From assembly GCA_964547975.1 (NCBI GenBank), contig CAZJRM010000277.1, positions 1 through 6,147 on the forward strand: DNA of 6,147 bases, written 5' to 3'. The position numbers were made by a program, and so were the translations under genes. Positions 1-5,453 of the stretch are shown here, piece by piece; position 1 is the first letter of the stretch, and each line of letters opens with the position of its first letter. Under the pieces are notes generated by a model. The model worked only from the letters and a program-made list of their open reading frames with translations, ran no database searches and was not told the origin of the DNA. This DNA comes from CAYJPV01 sp964547975. Its GTDB lineage: Bacteria; Acidobacteriota; Vicinamibacteria; Vicinamibacterales; JAKQTR01.

Positions 1-51
1 CGAGTCGAGCAGGGTACCGTCGATGTCGATGGCGACGAGACGAATCGGCAT
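1..51 (-). CDS. HAD-superfamily hydrolase, N-terminal fragment (Cof/phosphatase type)
   Basis: Partial gene: the first 17 codons read leftward from an ATG at 51-49 and the rest lies outside the window. The peptide MPIRLVAIDIDGTLLDS carries HAD motif I (D-x-D-G-T-L-L-D/N-S), in which the first Asp (residue 9) is the nucleophile phosphorylated during catalysis and the second (residue 11) is the acid/base. The start lies the usual few residues before motif I, and 'IDIDGTLLDS' is typical of the Cof-type (class IIB) sugar-phosphate phosphatases. No good Shine-Dalgarno sequence precedes the ATG. The gene is divergent from the TPR/DUF3108 gene. The substrate cannot be judged because the cap domain and motifs II-IV are missing. 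The family call is firm despite the short length, because motif I is diagnostic. Confidence 0.8.
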   Translation of the reverse strand, partial: MPIRLVAIDIDGTLLDS

Positions 52-81
52 GGTGAATCCCAGCGTACTGTAGAATTCACC
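52..81. repeat. 7-bp inverted repeat in a divergent intergenic gap
   Basis: GGTGAAT at 52-58 is matched by its exact reverse complement ATTCACC at 75-81, with 16 bases between. One arm abuts the ATG of the HAD gene. The other overlaps TAGAAT (71-76), a 5-of-6 match to a sigma-70 -10 box for the rightward gene, although I see no -35 box at the right spacing. It could be an operator or a 5'-UTR hairpin, but a 7-bp match in a gap this size can also arise by chance. Confidence 0.3.
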
Positions 82-137
82 GCAGCATCACCCCGCCCTC
101 ACGACTTGTCACGGACCAGGAGCGTAGAGTCGGCTGC

Positions 138-142
138 GGAGG
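138..142 (+). promoter_or_regulatory. Ribosome binding site fixing the start of the TPR/DUF3108 gene
   Basis: GGAGG sits 5 bases before ATG 148. This is the main reason for choosing ATG 148 over the in-frame TTG at 106, which has no comparable site and would put 14 polar residues ahead of the signal peptide. Confidence 0.7.
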
Positions 143-147
143 TGCGA

Positions 148-1587
148 ATGGCGGGCTTCCAGGGACGGCATGTCGTCGCGGCGGTCCTCTGCGGCGTCGT
201 CGCGGTGGCGGCGTCCTCCGCCCCGGTGTCCTGCTCGGCGCTCTTCGCCAGGGCGTCGGCCCGGGACGTCTTCACGGCGTGGGTCAACGGAGACGTCGAC
301 CAGGTGGTCGGCGAGTTGGCCGCGCGGGGCGCGAGCAGGGAAGCGCAGTTCAACCGTGCGACGGCCCTGCTCGAGCAGGGCCAGCCGGAAGCCGCCGAGC
401 GATTGTTCCAGGCGCTCGGCGCGAGTCAGCCGAACTGGTTGCCCGCGCTTCGCGGTCTCGCGAGAACCCAGCGCGTGCTCGGCCGGGGCGAACTCGGCGC
501 GACGGTGGAGCGCCTCCTCAGGCACTCCGGAGCCACGAGCCGGGACTTCTTCTGGGCCGGCGACGTTCAGTTGAATGCCGGACGGCTTCCCGATGCGATC
601 GCCGGCTTTTCCGCTGCCGTCCGACGCGAACCCGACTTCTACCTCGGCTGGCTCGCCCTCGGGGACGCGCTCCTGTCGGCGGGGCGTCCCGGCGACGCGA
701 CCGTTGCCTGGCGGCGCGCGGCCGATCTCTGCGCCACCGGGGACGTCCTGATGCGGCTTGCGCGTACCGCATTCGAGAGCGGCCGACAGCCGGAAGGCAC
801 GAGGTTGTTGATCGAGGCGATCGCAGCGCCCGACGGCGAGCGATTCGAACACGAAGCCGCCAGGCTCGCGCCCGGAACCGAGTTCCAGCCCGATGCCGCC
901 CGCCACGGCCGCGTGCCGGCTGGGACGCTCCGTGCCGGGGAAGTGCTCCGCTTCAGCGTCAGTTACCTCGCCATCGGACTCGGCCGCGTGGTGCTGGCGA
1001 ATCTCGGGCCGCAGGATGTTGGCGGCCGGCAGGCGCACGGCCTGATCCTGTCCGCTCGATCGCGTCCGGCCATCTTCTTCTACCGAGTTCGGAACGAGTA
1101 CCGCAGCGCCGTCACGGACTTCGGCGCCGTGCTCCGCCATAGCAACGTCTCGGACGACTCGACCGCCAGGCCGACGATGAACACCTACGAGATGGACTAC
1201 GAGCGGGGCGTCTGCGTCTGGCGGTACGTCGACGATGGGCTCCTGGGCGTCGAACGGCTCCCGCTGGCGCCGATGGCCCAGGACGGTGTCTCGACCCTGG
1301 TGCTGGCGCGCGAGGTCGCCAGGACCGGGCGCCCCGCCTCCGTGCTGACGGCGGTCAGCGGCACGTGGAAGGGGACGGACCTGCGGGTGGCCGGCGTGGA
1401 ACGCCTCCGCTGGCGAGGCCGTGAGGTGGACGCGGTCCGCGTCGACATTTCCGCCCGCTATCGGGGCGCCGCCGGTGTGTCCGGCTCGTCGTCGACGTGG
1501 TTCTCCAACGACGGCCGCGCACTGCCGTACCGCTCCTCGTTCAAGCTCCCGGTCGGATCGGTGGTACTCGAACTCGAATCGGAGTGA
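148..1587 (+). CDS. Exported TPR-repeat protein with C-terminal DUF3108 domain
   Basis: This 479-residue protein begins with a signal peptide: a basic start (MAGFQGRH) and a hydrophobic stretch at about 9-27, with likely cleavage between about 30 and 36. Cys29 is not in a convincing lipobox because Pro stands at -3. Residues about 63-226 form helical tetratricopeptide-like repeats; the clearest are around 65-95, 133-163 and 166-196, each with the Gly/Ala-rich 'GD..L..GR..DA...F..A' pattern. Residues about 258-478 resemble DUF3108: an entry 'AGEVLRFSVSYLAIGLG', a Phe-Phe-Tyr-Arg-Val core near 310, 'QDGVSTLVLAR' near 378, 'TWFSNDGRALPYR' near 450 and a closing 'PVGSVVLELE'. DUF3108 proteins are Gram-negative exported proteins of poorly known function, usually without TPRs, so the fusion is somewhat unusual. 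TPRs normally bind proteins, which suggests a periplasmic scaffold; that role is inferred. The gene stands alone, divergent from the HAD gene and ending 3 bases from a convergent gene. Confidence 0.85.
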   Translation: MAGFQGRHVVAAVLCGVVAVAASSAPVSCSALFARASARDVFTAWVNGDVDQVVGELAARGASREAQFNRATALLEQGQPEAAERLFQALGASQPNWLPALRGLARTQRVLGRGELGATVERLLRHSGATSRDFFWAGDVQLNAGRLPDAIAGFSAAVRREPDFYLGWLALGDALLSAGRPGDATVAWRRAADLCATGDVLMRLARTAFESGRQPEGTRLLIEAIAAPDGERFEHEAARLAPGTEFQPDAARHGRVPAGTLRAGEVLRFSVSYLAIGLGRVVLANLGPQDVGGRQAHGLILSARSRPAIFFYRVRNEYRSAVTDFGAVLRHSNVSDDSTARPTMNTYEMDYERGVCVWRYVDDGLLGVERLPLAPMAQDGVSTLVLAREVARTGRPASVLTAVSGTWKGTDLRVAGVERLRWRGREVDAVRVDISARYRGAAGVSGSSSTWFSNDGRALPYRSSFKLPVGSVVLELESE

Positions 1588-1590
1588 GTG

Positions 1591-2349
1591 CTACTGGTAC
1601 GTGCCGGGGTCGCGCCGGCTCGCGTACACCAGCGTTCCGGCGGCGATCAGCGCCGCCAGGAGCGGACTCAGCCAGAGCACCCGCGCGGCCACGTCCGGCT
1701 TCTCCGACAACACGTGCAGGGGCATCAGCCACGGGTAGTACGGCCCCTTGTCCCAGCTGGCCGCGAAGAGCGCGATGAACGTGCCGGTGATGCCGACGCC
1801 CAGCGACACCGGCACCGACGAGAATCGGAGGCTCACCAGGTTCTGTATCGCGACGACCACGAGCGACGCCAGGTAGACGCGGCCCGCGCGTTCGAACAGC
1901 ACGCCCCACGGCATCTCGGCGGGCAGCGTGATGCGCGCGTTCAACCGCTCGGCCAGCATCGTGCCCGCGATGGTGAGGCCGAACAGCACCACGGCCGCGC
2001 CGGTCACCATCGCGAGGACCACCGCGAGTTTCGCCGCCGGCACCGTCCATCGCGGCACGGGCAGCACGAACAGGCGCAGCCACCCGTGCGACGCGTGATC
2101 GAGATGGTAGACGAGGGCCACGACGAGCGCCGCGAAGAGCGGCTGCATGAAGATGGCCCACATCGCCAGGATGTTCTTCTGGAACGCCAGCCACAGGTCG
2201 ACGTCGACGTCGAACGCGTCCTTGTTCCGGATCCAGATGAACAACTGCAGCGAGACGACGACGGCTGGCGCGATGAGGACCATCCAGAGCGCCAGCGTCC
2301 GGCGCAGCTTGAGCGATTCGACCCGGCACATCGTGAGGAAGGCGTTCAT
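1591..2349 (-). CDS. ABC-2 type exporter permease (BcrB/LanE-like)
   Basis: This 252-residue polytopic membrane protein is the transmembrane half of an ABC exporter. About six helices are visible, near residues 19-40, 60-82, 104-130, 157-175, 180-197 and 225-243. The N-terminus 'VESLKLRRTLALW' is typical of ABC-2 permeases of the bacitracin/lantibiotic-resistance group (E..K..R.., then the first helix). So is the loop after helix 2, 'DHASHGWLRLFVLPVPRW', where the family has a conserved turn ending in a 'P(I/V)(S/P)R' element that probably contacts the ATPase. It partners with the preceding ATPase: its ATG overlaps that gene's TGA as ATGA (2349-2346), and GGAGG lies 8 bases upstream (2358-2362, minus strand). 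It is the last gene of the operon. Only one permease is present, so the transporter would be a homodimer (BcrAB-like), unlike LanFEG with two. The substrate is unknown. Confidence 0.85.
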   Translation of the reverse strand: MNAFLTMCRVESLKLRRTLALWMVLIAPAVVVSLQLFIWIRNKDAFDVDVDLWLAFQKNILAMWAIFMQPLFAALVVALVYHLDHASHGWLRLFVLPVPRWTVPAAKLAVVLAMVTGAAVVLFGLTIAGTMLAERLNARITLPAEMPWGVLFERAGRVYLASLVVVAIQNLVSLRFSSVPVSLGVGITGTFIALFAASWDKGPYYPWLMPLHVLSEKPDVAARVLWLSPLLAALIAAGTLVYASRRDPGTYQ

Positions 2350-3269
2350 GCCGCGTTCCTCCCCTCATGGCGCCTGACGAGATCCAGGAAGATGTCCTCC
2401 AGGTTGGGCTGTTCCGTGACGACCTGGTACACCCGCAGCCCGGCATGCACGAGCATCGCGGTCACGGACGCGCAGTCGTCCCGGCCCGCCGCCTCGAGCG
2501 CGACCGCGTCCGTCCCCTCGAGGGCGGCACGAAGGCCGCCCCGCTCGAGGACGTCGCACGCGGCCGCCGGCCGGTCCACGCTGACGACGAGCCGGCCCCG
2601 TCGTCCGGCTTTGAGCGCGTCGATCGTGCCCTGATACCGGAGGCGACCGCCCGTGATGATCCCGACCGTCGTGGCCGTCTGTTCCAGTTCCGCGAGGATG
2701 TGGCTCGAGATGAGTACCGTCATCCGCCGTTCGGCCGCGAGTCGCCTCAGCAGGTGGCGGAGGTCCTGGATGCCTTCCGGGTCGAGGCCGTTGGCCGGTT
2801 CGTCGAGCACGAGCCACTCGGGATCGTGGAGCAAGGCCATGGCGATGCCGAGCCGCTGTTTCATCCCGAGCGAGAAGTGCCGCACGCGTTTCGCGCGGGT
2901 GTCCTGCAGCCCCACGAGGGCCAGCACGGAGGCGATGCGCGCCGGTGCCACGCGATGGGCCAGGCGCTGGATCTCGAGGTTCTCCCGCGCGGTCAGGTGT
3001 CCGTAGAGGGCCGGTGTTTCCACCAGCGCGCCGATTCGCGCCAGCGCGCCCGCGCGGTCGGCGGCCATCGGGCGGCCGAAGGCCGTGATCTCGCCCGCCG
3101 TCGGGGTGAGCAGCCCCAGCAGCAGCTTGATGGTCGTCGTCTTGCCCGCGCCGTTCGGACCGACGAAGCCGAACACGTCGCCGCGCTCGAGCACGAGGTC
3201 GAGGTCGGACACCGCCGGCGCCTTCCCGTAGGCGAACGAGAGCCCGCGTGTCACCAGGACTGGTTCCAT
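2346..3269 (-). CDS. ABC transporter ATP-binding protein (BcrA/LanF-like, E-loop)
   Basis: This 307-residue cytoplasmic ATPase powers the adjacent permease. In order it shows Walker A GPNGAGKT (37-44), a Q-loop region GALVETP (80-86) with Glu84 where most ABC proteins have Gln, the signature SLGMKQ (133-138), Walker B LVLDEP (153-158) with catalytic Glu157, D-loop NGLDP (160-164) and the switch His190 in ISSH. The C-terminal ~90 residues (about 215-307) are an accessory domain common in drug and bacteriocin exporters of the DrrA/BcrA/CcmA group. The frame stays open upstream to 3338, but ATG 3269 is the right start: 'MEPVLVTRGLSFAYG' is the normal family N-terminus and GGAG lies 5 bases before it. 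It starts 2 bases after the esterase-like gene stops, and its stop overlaps the permease start. The glutamate 'E-loop' is known from lantibiotic-immunity LanF proteins and points to peptide-antibiotic export or defence, though the substrate is not proven. Confidence 0.92.
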   Translation of the reverse strand: MEPVLVTRGLSFAYGKAPAVSDLDLVLERGDVFGFVGPNGAGKTTTIKLLLGLLTPTAGEITAFGRPMAADRAGALARIGALVETPALYGHLTARENLEIQRLAHRVAPARIASVLALVGLQDTRAKRVRHFSLGMKQRLGIAMALLHDPEWLVLDEPANGLDPEGIQDLRHLLRRLAAERRMTVLISSHILAELEQTATTVGIITGGRLRYQGTIDALKAGRRGRLVVSVDRPAAACDVLERGGLRAALEGTDAVALEAAGRDDCASVTAMLVHAGLRVYQVVTEQPNLEDIFLDLVRRHEGRNAA

Positions 3270-3271
3270 GA

Positions 3272-4534
3272 CTACTCCAGGGGCCTGCTGGGGCGTGCCG
3301 TCCTGACGAACACGACCCCGTCCACGATGTCCGGCCACCGCGCGACCATGCGCGCGTGACCCATGAGCCGCGCCATCACCGGCGCGTTCAGCCAGTCACC
3401 GCGGCCGATCGACCGCAGGTCCAGGAAGGCCGCGCCCATGCCGGTCCGGTCGAAGGCGTCTTCGAGGCTGCCCGGCCTGGGCAGCGCGAGATCGCTCGCG
3501 CTGCCGCGCCACGAACCGAACCGCCCGCGAGATGAGGTGAACGCGATCACGTACGCATCGGGTCCGATGGCCTGCCAGAGATGGTGTCCCATCGGGACCA
3601 TACCGGCATCGGCGATGGGCGGCCGGATCGCCTGCCTGTTGCGCGATGCGTGAGAGGTCGCCGCCCACACGATGATCTTGCGGCCGGCGTAACGGTCCCG
3701 CGCCAGCCAGAGGAGATTCTCCGCCATCTGCGCGTCACGGATGTTCATCACCGCGGGCACGGGGTGGGTGAGGTCGGCTTCCCACCAGAAACGCGCGTTG
3801 CGGACCGTGCTGCGGACCACCTGGGCCAGCAGACGGCCTTCGGTATCCGTCCGGGTGTCGAGTGCCGCCTGGGCGGTTGCGGCTGCCGCGTAGAACGCCT
3901 CGCGCTCCGCCTTCGGGATCTTTGAGAACCGCGCCATCGACGTCGTCATGGTCGTGACGACGTCGGTCAGCCGGCGTGCTGCGGCGGAGTCAGGCAGGGC
4001 GCCCCGGAGGTCGGGGACGAGCTGTTCCCGGCTGAGGCTGCCCGTCAGCTGGAGGTCGAAGCCCGTCAGTTCGAGGGGAGATGCCGTCGTGCGCGTTCGT
4101 TCGACGTAGTCGATGAGCGGAGCGAAATCGGCGCTTCGTGTCCACACATCGAAGACCGACGCCTCGAACATCTCGCGCGCCGGGCGACCGGACACGATGG
4201 CGTCGCCAGCGCGCTCGCACGCGTAGAGGCCGCTTTCCATCGCCAGGACGTCGAAGCCCAGGCGTTCGTGCAGGTAGGAGACGAGCCGGGTCTTCGCGAG
4301 GAACGTCGATCCTTCACCGTGGGTCTGCTCGCCGAGGAGCACGAGGCGGGCCGAGCCGATGGCCGCGCCCACCGGCTCGAGATCGTCGAACTGCCGGTCC
4401 CCGGGGTCGGTGCTGCGCAGCGGCGCGGCGCGCCCGGCGACCCACTCGGATTCGCGCGACGGCGGCCTCGCCGGCGCGGCGCATGAGGCCAGGACGGCGG
4501 ACAGCACAATCGCGACACCGGCCAGGCGCACCAT
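3272..4534 (-). CDS. Erythromycin-esterase-family lipoprotein
   Basis: This 420-residue protein starts with a lipoprotein signal: hydrophobic residues 4-17 and lipobox L15-A16-S17-C18. It is therefore probably anchored in the envelope, unlike the cytoplasmic macrolide esterases EreA/EreB. Erythromycin-esterase family features follow in order: 'RLVLLGEQTHGEG' at 63-75, where Glu69 and His72 match the catalytic Glu/His pair of the family (the His is His46 in EreB, from memory); 'VSYLHERLGFDVLAMESG' at 85-102; 'LTGFDLQ' at 156-162; 'NIRDAQMAENLLWLARD' at 264-280; and 'IIVWAATSH' at 287-295. In that last motif the family usually reads W-A-H-N-x-H, so the first His is Ala292 here while His295 is kept. 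Length suits the family. It is the first gene of an operon with an ABC ATPase and permease. The start has only a weak Shine-Dalgarno, but the signal peptide begins exactly there. True macrolide hydrolysis is doubtful; many family members are uncharacterised. Confidence 0.85.
   Translation of the reverse strand: MVRLAGVAIVLSAVLASCAAPARPPSRESEWVAGRAAPLRSTDPGDRQFDDLEPVGAAIGSARLVLLGEQTHGEGSTFLAKTRLVSYLHERLGFDVLAMESGLYACERAGDAIVSGRPAREMFEASVFDVWTRSADFAPLIDYVERTRTTASPLELTGFDLQLTGSLSREQLVPDLRGALPDSAAARRLTDVVTTMTTSMARFSKIPKAEREAFYAAAATAQAALDTRTDTEGRLLAQVVRSTVRNARFWWEADLTHPVPAVMNIRDAQMAENLLWLARDRYAGRKIIVWAATSHASRNRQAIRPPIADAGMVPMGHHLWQAIGPDAYVIAFTSSRGRFGSWRGSASDLALPRPGSLEDAFDRTGMGAAFLDLRSIGRGDWLNAPVMARLMGHARMVARWPDIVDGVVFVRTARPSRPLE
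3275..3278 (-). promoter_or_regulatory. Ribosome binding site of the ABC ATPase gene
   Basis: On the minus strand GGAG lies 5 bases before ATG 3269-3267. It sits inside the last codons of the upstream esterase-like gene, next to its TAG stop. This both fixes the ATPase start and implies translational coupling within the operon. Confidence 0.6.
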
Positions 4535-4578
4535 ATGGGGCGTAGACGGCGAACCGCGCCGGCAGGTTCCGGCTGGCG

Positions 4579-4587
4579 TGGTATGCT
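4579..4587 (+). promoter_or_regulatory. Candidate extended -10 promoter element for the PIG-L gene
   Basis: TG-G-TATGCT fits the extended -10 pattern TGnTATAAT with mismatches at two of six core bases. It would start transcription near 4594, giving a leader of about 48 bases that contains the heptad repeats. No -35 box is seen at the expected distance. No convincing -10 was found for the opposite, esterase-operon direction in this 107-base divergent gap. Just upstream lies a small GCCGG/CCGGC stem (4558-4562 and 4569-4573). Confidence 0.35.
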
Positions 4588-4601
4588 CCGGCAGCGACGG
4601 C

Positions 4602-4636
4602 CGCGAGCCGTGAGCCGAAAGCCGAGAGTCGTGAGC
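4602..4636. repeat. Degenerate heptad tandem repeat (5 units, consensus CGNGAGC)
   Basis: Five consecutive 7-base units read CGCGAGC, CGTGAGC, CGAAAGC, CGAGAGT and CGTGAGC. The array ends 5 bases before the ATG of the PIG-L gene and so occupies the place of its ribosome binding site. The gene has no standard GGAGG; the only purine-rich options (GAG, GGG) lie in or just after the last unit. Positions 2 and 5-6 of each unit (G, A-G) are nearly invariant while position 3 varies. Confidence 0.65.
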
Positions 4637-4641
4637 CGGGT

Positions 4642-5409
4642 ATGAACCGCCTGCTTCTCATCTTCGCCCACCCCGACGATGAAGCCGTGTTTGCCGCCGG
4701 CACCGCCTGCCGCGTGGTGGCGGCGGGCGGCCGGGTCGGATTGTGTACCGCCACGCTGGGGGATCGTGGTAAGGTCGGCCAACCTGCTGTGTGCGCGCCG
4801 GCCGACCTTGCGCGTGTGCGACAGATGGAACTCCTGGACTCCGCCGGCATCATGGGCGTGTCCACCCTTCGTGTGCTCGGGTACGGAGACCGGGCGCTGT
4901 CCGTCGCGCCCGCCGACACGATTCGGCGCCAGCTCGTCGAGGTCATCAGGGCGTTCCGGCCGCAGGTGGTCGTGACCTTCGATCCGAACGGCTCGAACCT
5001 GCACCCCGACCACGTGGCAATCAGCCGGTTCGCGGGTGACGCCGTGGCGGCGGCCGGGGACCCGCGCTGGTTCGACGATCTGGGACCCGCCTGGCTGGTC
5101 CAGCGCCTAATCTGGACGCTGCCGGTCCGGCCGTGGCGACTGTTGTCGACGGCCGTGCCCGAACGCGAACCCGGCGTCGACTTCGCGGTGGACGTCTCGG
5201 CGTGGGTCGACCGGAAGGCGAGCGCGCTACGCGCGCACCGGACGCAGCACCTCAACCTCGATCGTCTCTTCTTCTCGAAGCCCGGGTACGAGCGGCTTCT
5301 CGCGACCGAGTTGTTCCGCCAGGCCTGGGGGCCCGCGCTGCGGACCCGGCCGGCGGCCGATCTGTTCGAGGGGCTGGAACCGGAAACGTCCGAGGCGCGT
5401 TTCGCGTAA
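4642..5409 (+). CDS. PIG-L/LmbE-family zinc-dependent deacetylase
   Basis: This 255-residue protein belongs to the family that removes N-acetyl (or other acyl) groups from GlcNAc-containing molecules: MshB, BshB, PIG-L and LmbE-type enzymes. The N-terminal motif AHPDDE (residues 9-14) supplies zinc ligands His10 and Asp13 and the probable general base Asp12. The second motif HPDH (121-124) supplies the third zinc ligand His124, with His121 near the catalytic centre, by comparison with MshB. The linking segment 'TATLGDRGKVGQP' and the late 'KASALRAHRTQ' (192-202) are also typical. There is no signal peptide, so it acts in the cytoplasm. Its length is near that of BshB-type enzymes, slightly longer. 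The substrate is not determined: no glycosyltransferase or cysteine ligase of a thiol pathway lies beside it. It starts a rightward unit, divergent from the esterase/ABC operon, with the S9 peptidase 44 bases downstream. Confidence 0.92.
   Translation: MNRLLLIFAHPDDEAVFAAGTACRVVAAGGRVGLCTATLGDRGKVGQPAVCAPADLARVRQMELLDSAGIMGVSTLRVLGYGDRALSVAPADTIRRQLVEVIRAFRPQVVVTFDPNGSNLHPDHVAISRFAGDAVAAAGDPRWFDDLGPAWLVQRLIWTLPVRPWRLLSTAVPEREPGVDFAVDVSAWVDRKASALRAHRTQHLNLDRLFFSKPGYERLLATELFRQAWGPALRTRPAADLFEGLEPETSEARFA
4771..4809. repeat. Perfect 10-bp inverted repeat inside the PIG-L gene
   Basis: AAGGTCGGCC at 4771-4780 is the exact reverse complement of GGCCGACCTT at 4800-4809, separated by 19 bases. Outward the stem could extend by a T-G wobble and one G-C pair. 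It lies in the codons for the conserved 'DRGKVGQP' region and the residues after it. It may be a chance product of GC-rich coding sequence or an mRNA hairpin. No T-run follows, so it is not an intrinsic terminator. Confidence 0.5.
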
Positions 5410-5412
5410 TAT
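5407..5412 (+). promoter_or_regulatory. Weak candidate -10 box before the S9 peptidase gene
   Basis: TAATAT overlaps the TAA stop of the PIG-L gene and is the only AT-rich hexamer in the 44-base gap. It would place a transcript start near 5419, about 35 bases before the peptidase ATG. No -35 box is recognisable, so the peptidase may instead be read through from the PIG-L gene. Confidence 0.25.
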
Positions 5413-5453
5413 CCCGCTGGGGGAGTGTCTTCGTCTTTTCCAAGGAGTTCCGC

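Noticed and set aside
65..95. A sigma-70 promoter for the HAD gene on the minus strand (TACAGT at 72-67)
   Set aside because: Only 4 of 6 matches to the -10 consensus and no -35 box at suitable spacing.
106..147. In-frame TTG start giving a 493-residue TPR/DUF3108 protein
   Set aside because: It would add 14 mostly polar residues before the signal peptide, and it lacks a ribosome binding site, whereas ATG 148 has GGAGG at 5 bases.
109..1140. Minus-strand open frame of 343 codons opposite the TPR/DUF3108 gene
   Set aside because: Charged low-complexity product with no motif; the plus strand has a ribosome binding site, signal peptide and domains.
1603..1619. GCCGG/CCGGC stem just after the convergent stop codons as a terminator
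   Set aside because: The stem is only 5 base pairs, no T-run follows on either strand, and it lies inside permease codons.
2197..2214. Tandem GTCGAC hexamers
   Set aside because: They encode the Asp-Val repeats of the permease (DVDVD) in preferred high-GC codons, so coding explains them.
1588..2634. Plus-strand open frame of 348 codons opposite the permease and ATPase genes
   Set aside because: Its product is rich in His, Arg, Gln and Glu without any recognisable fold, while the opposite strand encodes transmembrane helices and ABC motifs.
3270..3338. Upstream start for the ABC ATPase (330 residues)
   Set aside because: It would overlap the esterase-like gene by 67 bases and add an unfamiliar 23-residue Arg/Gln-rich leader; ATG 3269 has a good ribosome binding site and the normal family N-terminus.
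2367..3359. Plus-strand open frame of 330 codons opposite the ABC ATPase
   Set aside because: The complementary strand carries a full set of Walker, signature and switch motifs; this frame has none.
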